The translations under genes and the position numbers were made by a program. From Aquiluna sp. (lineage in GTDB: Bacteria > Actinomycetota > Actinomycetes > Actinomycetales > Microbacteriaceae): a stretch of 25,517 nucleotides of DNA. Shown here piece after piece: positions 1-7,907 of this stretch. The stretch is taken from NCBI GenBank assembly GCA_023260495.1, contig JALQVB010000008.1, positions 1-25,517 of the forward strand. Direction: 5' to 3'. The notes under the pieces are model-generated. The model was not told where the DNA came from. It did not search any database and saw nothing but the letters and a program-made list of their open reading frames with translations. The first letter of the stretch is position 1; each line of letters starts with the position of its first letter.

Positions 1-280
1 AGGTGCTGACGTTGTGATTCACGATCCGATCTCGCTGGGTGGTGTGAGAGCTCGCCACCCGGAGCTCACCGCAATTGACAACTTGGATGCCGCAGCGGCG
101 AGCGCCGAAATAGTTCTGGTTGGCACCGAATGGCGTCAATACCGAGAGATTGACCCGGTGCACTTTGGCTCGCTAGTTGCGGACAAGACCGTGATCGACG
201 GCCGCAACTGCCTGCCCTACCACCAGTGGCAAGAGGCCGGTTGGCGCGTCATCGCACTTGGTAGGAATCTCGAGAGGTGA
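1..280 (+). CDS. UDP-glucose 6-dehydrogenase, C-terminal part (truncated by window edge)
   Basis: Only the last ~92 residues are visible; the reading frame is open from base 2 and runs to TGA at 278-280. The piece matches the C-terminal UDP-binding domain of the UDP-glucose/GDP-mannose dehydrogenase family: a Rossmann-like stretch with V-L-V-G-T-E-W, then V-I-D-G-R-N and a closing G-W-R-V-I-A-L-G-R, the usual end of UDP-glucose dehydrogenases. These cytosolic enzymes oxidise UDP-glucose to UDP-glucuronate with NAD+, supplying an acidic sugar for surface polysaccharide. The stop overlaps the GTG start of the exporter permease (GTGA), so the two are probably translated from one message. The exact substrate (UDP-glucose rather than UDP-ManNAc or GDP-mannose) cannot be fixed from this fragment. 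Confidence 0.85.
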   Translation, partial: GADVVIHDPISLGGVRARHPELTAIDNLDAAAASAEIVLVGTEWRQYREIDPVHFGSLVADKTVIDGRNCLPYHQWQEAGWRVIALGRNLER

Positions 281-1128
281 GCAAGCTCTCTGATTTGGCA
301 GCAGCCAACGGCCTTGAGCGCGTTGGCAAGCGGCCCAAACTCGGAAACTACCTGCGTGATGTTTTCAAGCGCAGGGCATTTGCCTGGACCCTGTCGAACT
401 ATCGCCTGCTTGCCTCAACTGCCCGCTCCAGACTCGGCGTTGCCTGGCTGATTGTTGTTCCGGCTCTGCAGATCACCGTCTATGGACTCATATTTGGTTT
501 GGTGCTTGGCTCTGCCCGGCCAGATAACTTCTTGCCCTTTCTAATTGTGGGCGTGGTGCTGTTTCAGTTTTTGGCTGGCAGCTTCTCTGATGGCGCCAGG
601 AGCATTACCTCTAACTCAGCCCTTGCCAAGAGCTTGAGCTTCCCTAGGGTTCTGCTGCCGCTATCGGCAATGGTTTCGCAGTGGCTGAAGTTTTCCGGTC
701 TCATGGTGCTTGCGCTTGTGTTCCTGCCGATCTTTGGTGAAATGCCCCGCTGGTCATGGCTGATGATGTTTGCGGTTATCGGGCTGGCCTCGCTGTTTGC
801 CCTTGGCATCGCGATGATTTCTGCGAGGTTGACCGTTCACTTCAATGACCTAAGCCAGCTGATTCCGTTCATCACCCGCATCGCCTTCTATGCCTCTGGC
901 GTGTTCTTCTCGGTTGACCGCCTCACAGCGGGTTTGCCTTGGCTGAGTTTCTTGGAGTGGGCGAACCCGGTGAGTGTCTACCTGGCCCTAGCCCGTGATG
1001 TGATGATCACCGGACACCCGGCCGAGAGCTGGCTCTGGGCCGTGGGAGCAGCCTGGGGAGTTGTGACCATGGTGTTTGGTTTCTTCTTCTTCTGGTCTGC
1101 CGAAGAAAGGTACGGCCGTGCTGGTTAG
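277..1128 (+). CDS. ABC-2 type polysaccharide exporter, permease subunit (Wzm/TagG-like)
   Basis: A 283-residue integral membrane protein of the ABC-2 permease family that carries lipid-linked polysaccharide (O-antigen, teichoic acid, capsule type) across the cytoplasmic membrane. A cytoplasmic N-terminus containing R-D-V-F-K-R-R-A-F-A-W leads into about six hydrophobic segments, starting near residue 52, and the length is typical of the family. The GTG start at 277 overlaps the upstream stop; AGGA at 263-266 can serve as ribosome site. It is followed directly by the ATPase gene, whose chosen start lies inside the last codons of this one. The pairing with an ATPase that lacks a long C-terminal glycan-binding domain favours a KpsM/TagG type of transporter. 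The exported polymer is unknown. Confidence 0.88.
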   Translation: MSKLSDLAAANGLERVGKRPKLGNYLRDVFKRRAFAWTLSNYRLLASTARSRLGVAWLIVVPALQITVYGLIFGLVLGSARPDNFLPFLIVGVVLFQFLAGSFSDGARSITSNSALAKSLSFPRVLLPLSAMVSQWLKFSGLMVLALVFLPIFGEMPRWSWLMMFAVIGLASLFALGIAMISARLTVHFNDLSQLIPFITRIAFYASGVFFSVDRLTAGLPWLSFLEWANPVSVYLALARDVMITGHPAESWLWAVGAAWGVVTMVFGFFFFWSAEERYGRAG

Positions 1129-1879
1129 GGAAAATCAAAAGGCGGTTGTGGTGGTGGACAATGCCAAGGTCACCTACCGCGTCTATGCATCGGGCAAGGC
1201 CGTTCAGGAAAACGTCGACTCCCGGGTGAAGCGTCAGGGCAACCTTAGGACCGTAGAAGCAGTCAAGGGTGTTTCCATGGTCGCCTATGAGGGTGATGTC
1301 ATAGGTGTCATCGGCACCAACGGCTCTGGCAAGACATCTTTGATGAAGGCCATCAGCGGGCTCACCCCTCTGGACGGTGGCAAGATCTTTGCCTCATCTA
1401 GGCCATCTTTCTTGGGAGTTGGGGCAGCAATGCTCAAGGAACTATCTGGTGAGAAAAACATCATCTTGGGTGGTCTTGCCATGGGATATTCCAGATCAGA
1501 GATCAAAGAAAAACTAGATGAAATCATCGAGTTCTCTGGCCTCAGGGAGTTCATAGACCTTCCCATGCGCACCTACTCGGCCGGAATGAGCGAAAGGCTC
1601 AAGTTCTCTATCGCCGCCAGCCGCGAGCACGACATCTTGATTATTGATGAGGCCCTGGCCGTTGGTGACTCTAAGTTCCGCAAGCGCAGCGCTGAGCGCA
1701 TGAAGGAGCTGGCCCAGAATGCCGGCTGCGTGTTCCTTGTTTCACACAGCCTCAAAACCATTTTGGAAACCTGTAACCGGGCCATCTGGCTAGACAACGG
1801 AGTGCTCAAGGCAGACGGTGAAGCGTACGAAGTCTGCAAGGCTTACGCCGATGAGGTCGGCGCCGATTTAGACGACTGA
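1118..1879 (+). CDS. ABC polysaccharide exporter, ATP-binding subunit (Wzt/TagH-like)
   Basis: A 253-residue ABC ATPase that powers the neighbouring permease. Walker A G-T-N-G-S-G-K-T is at residues ~66-73, the signature Y-S-A-G-M at ~153-157, Walker B I-L-I-I-D-E at ~173-178, and the switch histidine in V-S-H near 210. The first ~45 residues before the P-loop resemble the leader of the Wzt/TagH/KpsT group. The frame is open from 1076, but I prefer GTG at 1118 because GAAAGG at 1105-1110 lies seven bases upstream; it overlaps the permease stop by 11 bases. The protein ends soon after the nucleotide-binding domain, so the carbohydrate-binding domain of long Wzt proteins is absent. It is the last gene of the rightward operon before a non-coding region. 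Confidence 0.9.
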   Translation: MLVRENQKAVVVVDNAKVTYRVYASGKAVQENVDSRVKRQGNLRTVEAVKGVSMVAYEGDVIGVIGTNGSGKTSLMKAISGLTPLDGGKIFASSRPSFLGVGAAMLKELSGEKNIILGGLAMGYSRSEIKEKLDEIIEFSGLREFIDLPMRTYSAGMSERLKFSIAASREHDILIIDEALAVGDSKFRKRSAERMKELAQNAGCVFLVSHSLKTILETCNRAIWLDNGVLKADGEAYEVCKAYADEVGADLDD

Positions 1880-1919
1880 GGGTCTTCACTTTCAACCATC
1901 CGCGATCTAGAATTCTGGC

Positions 1920-1985
1920 GTTGCAGGCAGTACCTGCAAAAGTGCGCCTAAGTCTTAGCCGGACGGCTATGAACTTAGGCGGGCG
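1920..1985. repeat. Structured 66-bp repeat, copy 1 (double hairpin)
   Basis: First of two near-identical 66-bp units (58 of 66 positions equal by my alignment; the other is at 2047-2112). Hairpin A pairs TTGCAGG (1921-1927) with CCTGCAA (1933-1939) across a 5-base loop. Hairpin B has an outer 9-bp stem (1945-1953 with 1973-1981), a small internal loop, an inner TAGCC/GGCTA stem (1956-1960 with 1965-1969) and a GGAC tetraloop. It lies 40 bases after the exporter ATPase stop. There is no long T-run directly after it, so a plain intrinsic terminator explains only part of it. The strand that is transcribed is not known. Confidence 0.75.
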
Positions 1986-2046
1986 TCTTTAACTGGCTGT
2001 TCAAAACCGCTTCTAAATTGTCAGATGTTGTGTTTATACTTTTGGT

Positions 2047-2112
2047 GTTGCAGGAAGAACCTGCAGAAGTGCGCCTAGGACTTAGCCGGACGGCTAGGAA
2101 CCTAGGCGTGCG
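2047..2112. repeat. Structured 66-bp repeat, copy 2 (double hairpin)
   Basis: Second copy, 127 bases downstream and in the same orientation. Both hairpins are kept: TTGCAGG/CCTGCAG (2048-2054 with 2060-2066, the last pair a wobble) and the outer stem 2072-2079 with 2101-2108 around TAGCC/GGCTA. An A-T pair of copy 1 (1951 with 1975) is a G-C pair here (2078 with 2102), a compensatory change that supports selection on structure. The pair T1953-A1973 of copy 1 becomes an A-A mismatch (2080 with 2100). It sits 62 bases from the stop of the minus-strand DUF3800-like gene. Confidence 0.75.
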
Positions 2113-2174
2113 AATTTAAAGGCGATTCTTAGCCACAAGCGATCTAGCAATTCGCAGACTTGCGAGCTCGGTTT

Positions 2175-2675
2175 CTAAGTTCTAGTGTTTTGGCCTCCAA
2201 AAAAGATTTGGTATTGGGTTCCGATTGACCAAGCAAGGATGTCAGCGCCCCAGAGCCCGGAGTCGTAATGCCGGTGAAGATGGACAAAGTCCAGCTCAGA
2301 ATCTCTTCTTAATCTCTCTGCTGACAAAACTTGAGTGTCAAATTGTTTCATAGTCGTCTCATCAAGAATGAGCGAAAGCTTGGAATCATCAAGTTTTAGT
2401 AACAAGTCACTTAGGGTCGTTTGCCTTGCCACCACCATCGGTCTTTCATTTGCCGAGGCGTAAATGAAATTGCAGTAGTCGAGACCTGCTAGGACTCTGA
2501 CCGCGTTTTGCTGTCGCTCCCTCCTCTCTTTCCCTATGTGGAAGGAGCGAGCCCCTTTTGCTCGCAGGCTCAACATCACTCGTCGATACTCACCAACCCT
2601 GTTAATTGGAACCACCACCCCAGCAATTGTGTATTGGGTTCTTATCGACTCATCGATGAAAACAAACTTCTTCAT
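2175..2675 (-). CDS. DUF3800-like protein of unknown function
   Basis: A 166-residue protein with the features of the DUF3800 family, which is thought to have an RNase H-like fold: an N-terminal F-I-D-E-S strand (residues 5-9), a central I-L-D-E-T (about 103-107) and a C-terminal W-G-A-D-I-L-A-W helix. The spaced acidic residues (D7/E8, D105/E106, the D of G-A-D) could be a metal site. Family members are commonly longer, so this is a compact version. The codon before the ATG is a stop, which fixes the start; no good ribosome site is visible. It stands alone on the minus strand between the exporter and the glycosyltransferase genes, and its 3' end faces the double-hairpin repeats. DUF3800 genes are often seen in mobile or defence regions, but activity here is not shown. 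Family call moderate, function unknown. Confidence 0.6.
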   Translation of the reverse strand: MKKFVFIDESIRTQYTIAGVVVPINRVGEYRRVMLSLRAKGARSFHIGKERRERQQNAVRVLAGLDYCNFIYASANERPMVVARQTTLSDLLLKLDDSKLSLILDETTMKQFDTQVLSAERLRRDSELDFVHLHRHYDSGLWGADILAWSIGTQYQIFFGGQNTRT

Positions 2676-2736
2676 CTATGCATCCAAGCACTGTCAGGCG
2701 GCCGTGTGGGGCGGGTGTTTCTTGACTGTGGAAAGG

Positions 2737-2742
2737 TAGAAT
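2737..2742 (+). promoter_or_regulatory. Candidate -10 element for the ExoA-like glycosyltransferase
   Basis: TAGAAT matches the sigma-70 -10 consensus at five of six positions, 34 bases before the GTG at 2777. A TTGACT at 2722-2727 lies too close to be its -35. Weak call from pattern only. Confidence 0.3.
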
Positions 2743-2776
2743 CAGCGTTAGTTTCCAAAGGCTAAAGGGGCGTTAG

Positions 2777-3739
2777 GTGCCAGCTAAAAAGAGCACACTT
2801 ATCTCCTTTGTGATGCCGGTGAGAAACGAAGAAGCCCACCTAGAAAATGCCTTTCACTCCGTGTTCGCGCAGGAGCTTCCAAAGGGTTATGCAGCAGAGC
2901 TTGTGCTCGCTATTGCACCATCAACAGATCGCACCAAAGAAATCGCGGAGCGGCTTGCCAGGGAGAGTGCGAAGGTGCGGATCGTTGAGAATCCATCGGG
3001 GCTCACCTCAGCCGGATTGAACCTTGCCATTGCTGAATCCAAAGGTGAGATTGTCGTGCGAGTCGACGCACACTCCGAACTGCAGCCGGGATACGTTTTG
3101 GAGGCAGTTCGGGTGTTGGAGCTAGACCCTTCTGTTGGCAACGTCGGTGGTGTCATGGCAGCCGAGGGCAAGACTGATTTTGAGAAGGCGGTGGCTTGGG
3201 CCTACCGCTCCCGCTACGGCCTTGGTGGAGGCAAGTTCCACGTCGGTGGCGAGGCAGGCGAGGTTGAGACCGTTTACCTGGGCGTCTTCCGCAGAACCGT
3301 TTTAGTTGAGGCCGGGATGTTCGACGAGAGCGTCGTGCGCGGCCAGGATTGGGAGCTGAATCAGCGCATCAGGTCTTTGGGCCACAAGATCTGGTTCACC
3401 CCTTTGATGCAGGCTAAGTATCGCCCGCGCTCGAACCTGCTACAGCTGGCCTCGCAGTTCTACCGCACTGGAATGTGGCGGGGGAAGCTTTCCCGCAAGG
3501 ACTTTCCACAGATTGCGCTGAAATACCTAGCTCCCCCGGCGCTGGTGATCTTGACTCTGTTCTGGGTGCCGCTCTGGGTCTACCTGTTTGTCGTTATGGG
3601 CATTGTTGCAACAGCTCATGACCTGCAGGCAAACTCCAAGCCCTGGCTGCTTGTTGTGCTACCTACCATGCACTACCTGTGGGGCATTGGCTTCATACTT
3701 GGATTTTTGTTTCCCTCACTTGCCAAGGCCGGTGATTAG
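2777..3739 (+). CDS. GT2 glycosyltransferase, ExoA-like, membrane-attached
   Basis: A 320-residue family 2 glycosyltransferase resembling the succinoglycan enzyme ExoA. The N-terminus has the GT2 start S-F-V-M-P-V-R-N-E-E (residues 10-19). The metal/sugar-nucleotide motif appears as V-D-A-H (96-99) in place of the common D-x-D, as in ExoA-type enzymes. G-Q-D-W-E-L-N-Q-R-I is the acceptor-side motif. Two or three hydrophobic segments after residue ~255 anchor it in the inner membrane, where it would add a sugar to a lipid-linked oligosaccharide. GTG at 2777 is preceded by AAAGGGG at 2764-2770. Its stop touches the TTG start of the acyltransferase gene, suggesting an operon. Donor and acceptor are unknown. 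Confidence 0.85.
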   Translation: MPAKKSTLISFVMPVRNEEAHLENAFHSVFAQELPKGYAAELVLAIAPSTDRTKEIAERLARESAKVRIVENPSGLTSAGLNLAIAESKGEIVVRVDAHSELQPGYVLEAVRVLELDPSVGNVGGVMAAEGKTDFEKAVAWAYRSRYGLGGGKFHVGGEAGEVETVYLGVFRRTVLVEAGMFDESVVRGQDWELNQRIRSLGHKIWFTPLMQAKYRPRSNLLQLASQFYRTGMWRGKLSRKDFPQIALKYLAPPALVILTLFWVPLWVYLFVVMGIVATAHDLQANSKPWLLVVLPTMHYLWGIGFILGFLFPSLAKAGD

Positions 3740-5707
3740 TTGACCCAGCACAGACTGGATCTGCAGGTGCTGAGGGCACTTGCTGTGCTCTCGGTGGTTT
3801 TGTATCACCTGTTCCCAGATCGCATGCCATCGGGGCTGTTGGGCGTGGATGTCTTCTTCGTGCTCTCCGGCTATTTGATTACCTCGCTGATTTGGCGGGA
3901 CTTCTCTGGCGCAAAGGGCAAAGAGCTTCTCGCTCAGCTGTCTAGGTTTTGGGCCAGGCGAGCCAGAAGGTTGCTACCGGCGGCGCTCTTGGTCTTGGTC
4001 AGCACTTTTTTGGCTGGTCTTTGGCTGGGTCCGAAGACCTGGTGGTTAGATTCTTCCGGCAGCTTCTTCGCATCCGGTGCCTACGTTGCCAACTGGTACT
4101 TCGGGTTTGAGGCCACAGAGTATTTGCGCGCCGATGCCGCGGTGAGCCCCTACCAGCACTTCTGGTCGCTCTCTGTTGAAGAGCAGTTTTATGTGCTGTG
4201 GCCACTTCTTGTGATGCTGGTCATCTTTAGCTCGGTGGCCAAGAAGCTGCGGCTAAGCATCGCGCTCATGGTTGTCGTCTCCCTGGTGTCATTTGGCTAT
4301 GGTCTGTATCTGTATTCCAGCGATCCTTCCTTTGCCTTCTACAACACCTTCGGCAGGATCTGGGAGTTCGGCTTCGGCGCGGTTTTGGCACTGCTGCAGG
4401 TGGGTAAGAAGGTTTCTGTTCCCAAGCTCTTCTTCCCACTCTCTTGGGCCGGGCTTACTGCCATCATGTTCGTCGGCCACGACAACCAGAGCCTGATCTG
4501 GATCACGCTGGGGGCTGTGGTGCTGACCACGGTCGCAGTGATTTCATCCGAGGACAAGCTGGGTGGCAAGTGGCTGAAGCCGCTGCATTTAGTTGGCGAT
4601 TACTCCTACGGCATCTACCTCTGGCACTGGCCGGTGTTTATTTTGGCCCCGTGGGTAATTGGTGCAAGCGCTGTGAACGCCGGGCTGTTGGAGCAGGCCA
4701 TGCTGGTTTTGGTAGCGCTCCTGCTCGCGGTTGCATCAAAGCATCTGGTGGAGGATCCGATTCGCTTCGGTAGCTTCGCGAAGCTCAAGAACCTAGCTCA
4801 GATTGGCATTCTGCTCGGGTTGACGGTGGCTATTCTGCTGAGCTTCGCTCAGATTGAGCGCAGCGTGAAAGAAGAGATTGGCACCCAGGCCGCTGCCCCC
4901 GTGCAACCTGGCGAGCAGACAGTAAAACCACTCACACCACCGCTCGCTGAGATCGCAGACGACAAGCCCATTGTTGAGGGCGCGGAGTACCTGATTCGCA
5001 AAGACAAAGAAGGCTTCAAGGTCGCGGAGCTTGGCGACGTCGGCAGCAGCAAAAGAATTGCGATTGTCGGAGACAGCCATGCTCGGCAGTACTACGACCC
5101 GCTAGCTTCCTTGGCCGAGAAATACTATTTCCAACTGGATGTGATATCTAAGTCCGCATGCTCCATCCAACACCCAGACAGCTATGCGCTAGATGGGCAT
5201 GGAGCTGGTGAATACTGCGAAGACTGGAATCGGCAGCTGGCCGAGTATCTAAGCAGCGCAAACTATGACCTGTTAATTAGCTCCAACTCCACCCTGGTGC
5301 ATGATGGCTCCCGGGAAGCCGGTGAGTCATATGCCCAGGCAGTGAGTTCCTGGATTGACCTTGGGTTTGAGGTGCTGGTCATCAGAGACAACCCCAAGCC
5401 AGTGGTGAATGATGCGGTCTTGGACTTCCGCTACTGCATCGAAGAAAACGGTGCTAACGCAGCCGAGGTTTGCGGCACTGAAATCGGCAGAGCCCTCACC
5501 CCGTTTGATTCACTCTTTGCAGCAGCCAGTGAGGTGCCGGGGGTGACTGCACTCGATCTCACCGATGCCTACTGCGATGGCGATTGGTGCCCTGTAATAA
5601 TTGACGGCGTGATTCTCTACAGGGACGGCAGCCACATCACCGTGACGTTTGCCAGGACCCTTGAGGATGAGCTGGAGGCCGAGCTTCGAAGCCTGGGGAT
5701 TTTATAA
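3740..5707 (+). CDS. OafA/YrhL-type acyltransferase with C-terminal SGNH domain
   Basis: A 655-residue two-part membrane enzyme that O-acylates (commonly O-acetylates) surface glycans. Residues 1 to ~370 form the acyltransferase-3 domain with about ten membrane helices; the conserved histidine is in V-L-Y-H-L (H23), and later motifs include F-F-V-L-S-G-Y-L-I-T and F-W-S-L-S-V-E-E-Q-F-Y. After a linker, an SGNH hydrolase-like domain follows with G-D-S-H at 444-447 (Ser446) and D-G-S-H at 629-632 supplying the Asp/His pair; this outer domain probably passes the acyl group to the sugar. Full fused length is normal. The TTG start directly follows the TAG of the upstream glycosyltransferase; AAGG about 11 bases upstream is a possible ribosome site. 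Target sugar is unknown. Confidence 0.9.
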   Translation: MTQHRLDLQVLRALAVLSVVLYHLFPDRMPSGLLGVDVFFVLSGYLITSLIWRDFSGAKGKELLAQLSRFWARRARRLLPAALLVLVSTFLAGLWLGPKTWWLDSSGSFFASGAYVANWYFGFEATEYLRADAAVSPYQHFWSLSVEEQFYVLWPLLVMLVIFSSVAKKLRLSIALMVVVSLVSFGYGLYLYSSDPSFAFYNTFGRIWEFGFGAVLALLQVGKKVSVPKLFFPLSWAGLTAIMFVGHDNQSLIWITLGAVVLTTVAVISSEDKLGGKWLKPLHLVGDYSYGIYLWHWPVFILAPWVIGASAVNAGLLEQAMLVLVALLLAVASKHLVEDPIRFGSFAKLKNLAQIGILLGLTVAILLSFAQIERSVKEEIGTQAAAPVQPGEQTVKPLTPPLAEIADDKPIVEGAEYLIRKDKEGFKVAELGDVGSSKRIAIVGDSHARQYYDPLASLAEKYYFQLDVISKSACSIQHPDSYALDGHGAGEYCEDWNRQLAEYLSSANYDLLISSNSTLVHDGSREAGESYAQAVSSWIDLGFEVLVIRDNPKPVVNDAVLDFRYCIEENGANAAEVCGTEIGRALTPFDSLFAAASEVPGVTALDLTDAYCDGDWCPVIIDGVILYRDGSHITVTFARTLEDELEAELRSLGIL

Positions 5708-5727
5708 AGAAACCAGCGATTTCTTTT
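5706..5727. terminator. Candidate bidirectional terminator between convergent genes
   Basis: AAAGAAA (5706-5712) pairs perfectly with TTTCTTT (5720-5726) across a 7-base loop and a further T follows. The stem overlaps the acyltransferase stop codon and lies between two convergent genes. It is A/T-rich, hence weak; a GGGC/GCCC pair (5733-5736 with 5747-5750) lies just beyond. The rest of the 124-base gap shows nothing else I can name. Confidence 0.35.
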
Positions 5728-5831
5728 AGAAAGGGCTTGATTTCTGGCCCAGGTATTTAAGTCATGACGCTGATTTATAGGGAAACCGTGTTTTTCTTAT
5801 GAAATAGAGGGGGATAAATCATAGACACGCG

Positions 5832-7841
5832 TCATGCCCCAAGCCCGAGACGCTGAAAACGCTCGGTGATTGATGCCTCAATACCCTCACCTTCAGCCTT
5901 CCAGTTCTCCCTTGCCTCCGAGACTGGCACCTGGCTGCGGCTCAGAACGTCCCAGTTGTAGCCAAGTGGGTAGTAAGAATTTAGGAAGCTTGAAGGTGCG
6001 ATGAGCTTCAGCTCGACAATTCGGAGTTTGTCCGATGAGTAAACGCTCTGCAGGTCTCCGCTATCCAAGAGCTCCAAAACCTCTTTTCGCAGGGTCCTCG
6101 GGTTCGACAGCGGATACATGGAATTGATTTGCCAGAATCCAACTCGCTTACCCGCATCGGCAGCCTCCCGCACCAACTTGATTAGCTGGCCAGCGTTCTT
6201 GGGATCGTGCCCGTTGGCGCCGATCACCAGATCGAACTCCCGAACCTTATCGTCTTGACTTCTGGGAATCCGCATCGGCCTCGGCGCATAGAAGCGCCGC
6301 TCCTCTGGATTTGTGTAGCGGAGGTCTTTGTTGGTTCTTTGGAAGTGGTTGAAGCTGTCGCGGTAGGTGAGGCGGAAGTCGACTATCCAGCGGAAACCAA
6401 GGTCGCCTTGGGTTAGCCCGCCGTTATCTGCTCGCTGAATGGTCAGGCAGCGATAGGGATCGATGACATCCAGATCCTGCCCAAATGCGCGCTCTAGGCG
6501 CCTGCGGTATTCGCTGTCGCCGCCCTTACGGACCGTGTCGAAATAGCCGACATTTTCCATGGCCCGGTCTTTCCAGAAAAGCAGGCTCGGCTCACAAAGA
6601 CCAATGCGCAGTCGCCTGATGGACTGAGCAGCCTCCAGGTTCTCTGTAAGCCTGGTGGACATTGAGATGTTGCCCACCTTGCCGGACTTTAGAAGCCACT
6701 TCACCTGCTTCTCGATGCGCTGGGGGTGCAGCCAGTCATCTGAGTCGTGGAAGGTAATTAGCTCACCAGTGGCTTCATCCAAAGCGCGGTTACGGATTCG
6801 GTAGGTGCCGCCGTTTTCTTCCTGATGCAGCACTCGAACTCGTTCATCAAGATCGGCGGCCCGGTTCAAAACTTCTTGGTATTGCTCTCCCGAGGCATCG
6901 TCGATGATCAGCAGTTCGAGGTTTTGGTAGGTGGAGGAAAGCACTGACTTGGCGGCAGTGATCAGGTGCTCATCTGGCCGGAAGGCACTCATCACCACGG
7001 TCACCTTCGGGCCTTCCAGCACCGGCTTTAGCTCACCCTGCACCGCCAAAGAATCAAAGACGCTCAGTGCTGGTTCTGATGCCAGGCTCAGCCCCGCAAC
7101 ATCACTAGGGATGATGGCCCTGGTGAGTCTTGCCATCCAGCGCTCTGCCTCGCTGCGCCGGTTGCGAATGAACTCCAGCGGGTCTTCCTGGTGCCTAAAC
7201 GGGTTTGTCACGTCAGAGCGAAGGAAACCGGGACGAATGCTTAGGTCGAAACCCGATCCGAAGAAGACATTTAGTGCCTCAATGAACCCCAGCGCCGGCT
7301 TCATCGCAAGCTTGCGCGGCTGAAACAGGAGCACCCAACCAAGTGGGTTTCTGATTCCCTTGAGAGCACGCTCGGCAAGTTCCTGATCGCCAAGCCTTAT
7401 AGCTAGCAGGGCAAGGTCGGTGCGGTGCATGTGCGAAAAGTCACCAAGGCCATATTTCTTTTCACACCACCGATAAACGACCAAAGCCTTGGTTAGGTCA
7501 TCCTCGTCGATGTTTTGGTTGGCAAATAGCCAAGCCAGGTCGTAGACGGCGCGCTTTCCAACGCCGAAGCGAAGGAACTTGAGAATCCTGCGGTTTCGCC
7601 GCACCTTGCTCTGGTGCTGACCGGGTACCAGGTGGATGCCGGTGTTTAGTTCGTTTTCTAATAGTTCTAGCAGTTCGGTGGAGGTGACAGGGGCAACCAT
7701 TTCGGCCAACTCTTCGCGGGCCATCAGCGAGTGGGTGCGAAGGGCTCCAAACAGAAAGGCCCGGCGCACCCTGCGGTGATAGCGAATCTGCGCTATTGGC
7801 GAGCTGGTGACATACACGCCAGATGGGAAGGCTCCGAGCAC
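5832..7841 (-). CDS. Large GT2 glycosyltransferase with extra N- and C-terminal regions
   Basis: A 669-residue protein with a canonical GT2 domain at about residues 279-460: T-V-V-M-S-A-F, L-L-I-I-D-D-A-S-G (D314/D315) and the metal motif F-H-D-S-D-D-W (365-369). The ~275 residues before it are soluble, rich in Arg and Leu and probably helical; the R-A-L / L-A-x-R-L spacing around 118-165 hints at TPR-like pairs. The ~135 residues after it contain F-D-L-V-I-G-A-N-G and G-F-W-Q-I-N-S, which look like a second alpha/beta fold, but I cannot assign it. No membrane segment is clear. The GTG start at 7841 has a poor ribosome site; an in-frame GTG at about residue 9 (after GGAG) is an alternative. 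It is oriented against its neighbours and probably extends a surface glycan in the cytosol. Confidence 0.8.
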   Translation of the reverse strand: MLGAFPSGVYVTSSPIAQIRYHRRVRRAFLFGALRTHSLMAREELAEMVAPVTSTELLELLENELNTGIHLVPGQHQSKVRRNRRILKFLRFGVGKRAVYDLAWLFANQNIDEDDLTKALVVYRWCEKKYGLGDFSHMHRTDLALLAIRLGDQELAERALKGIRNPLGWVLLFQPRKLAMKPALGFIEALNVFFGSGFDLSIRPGFLRSDVTNPFRHQEDPLEFIRNRRSEAERWMARLTRAIIPSDVAGLSLASEPALSVFDSLAVQGELKPVLEGPKVTVVMSAFRPDEHLITAAKSVLSSTYQNLELLIIDDASGEQYQEVLNRAADLDERVRVLHQEENGGTYRIRNRALDEATGELITFHDSDDWLHPQRIEKQVKWLLKSGKVGNISMSTRLTENLEAAQSIRRLRIGLCEPSLLFWKDRAMENVGYFDTVRKGGDSEYRRRLERAFGQDLDVIDPYRCLTIQRADNGGLTQGDLGFRWIVDFRLTYRDSFNHFQRTNKDLRYTNPEERRFYAPRPMRIPRSQDDKVREFDLVIGANGHDPKNAGQLIKLVREAADAGKRVGFWQINSMYPLSNPRTLRKEVLELLDSGDLQSVYSSDKLRIVELKLIAPSSFLNSYYPLGYNWDVLSRSQVPVSEARENWKAEGEGIEASITERFQRLGLGA

Positions 7842-7875
7842 GAGGGAAGTCTACCGACCTTCCACAGCCTCCCCC

Positions 7876-7903
7876 TTGATGTCATCATCTGATGCCAGAC
7901 TAT
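7876..7903 (+). promoter_or_regulatory. Candidate promoter giving a leaderless mRNA
   Basis: TTGATG (7876-7881), a 16-base spacer and GACTAT (7898-7903) precede the GTG at 7908 by only four bases. No Shine-Dalgarno sequence precedes that GTG, so transcription could begin at the start codon. Pattern-based and weak. Confidence 0.3.
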
Positions 7904-7907
7904 TGAC

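Larger units (their letters stand above)
1902..2153. repeat. Imperfect direct repeat bracketing the two hairpin units
   Basis: GCGATCTAGAATTC at 1902-1915 recurs as GCGATCTAGCAATTC at 2139-2153, differing by one inserted C. The two copies bracket the double-hairpin pair, giving a segment of about 250 bp. This could be the trace of an insertion or of a local duplication, or a chance match; no transposase or integrase is nearby. Confidence 0.4.

Noticed and set aside
1920..2112. Integron attC sites or CRISPR repeats
   Set aside because: The expected 7-base core sites (GTTRRRY/RYYYAAC) are not both present, no integrase is in the window, and only two units with a 61-base spacing occur, with no cas genes.
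2508..2765. Plus-strand open frames opposite the start of the DUF3800-like gene
   Set aside because: No ribosome site or recognisable domain, and the opposite strand carries a conserved protein pattern.
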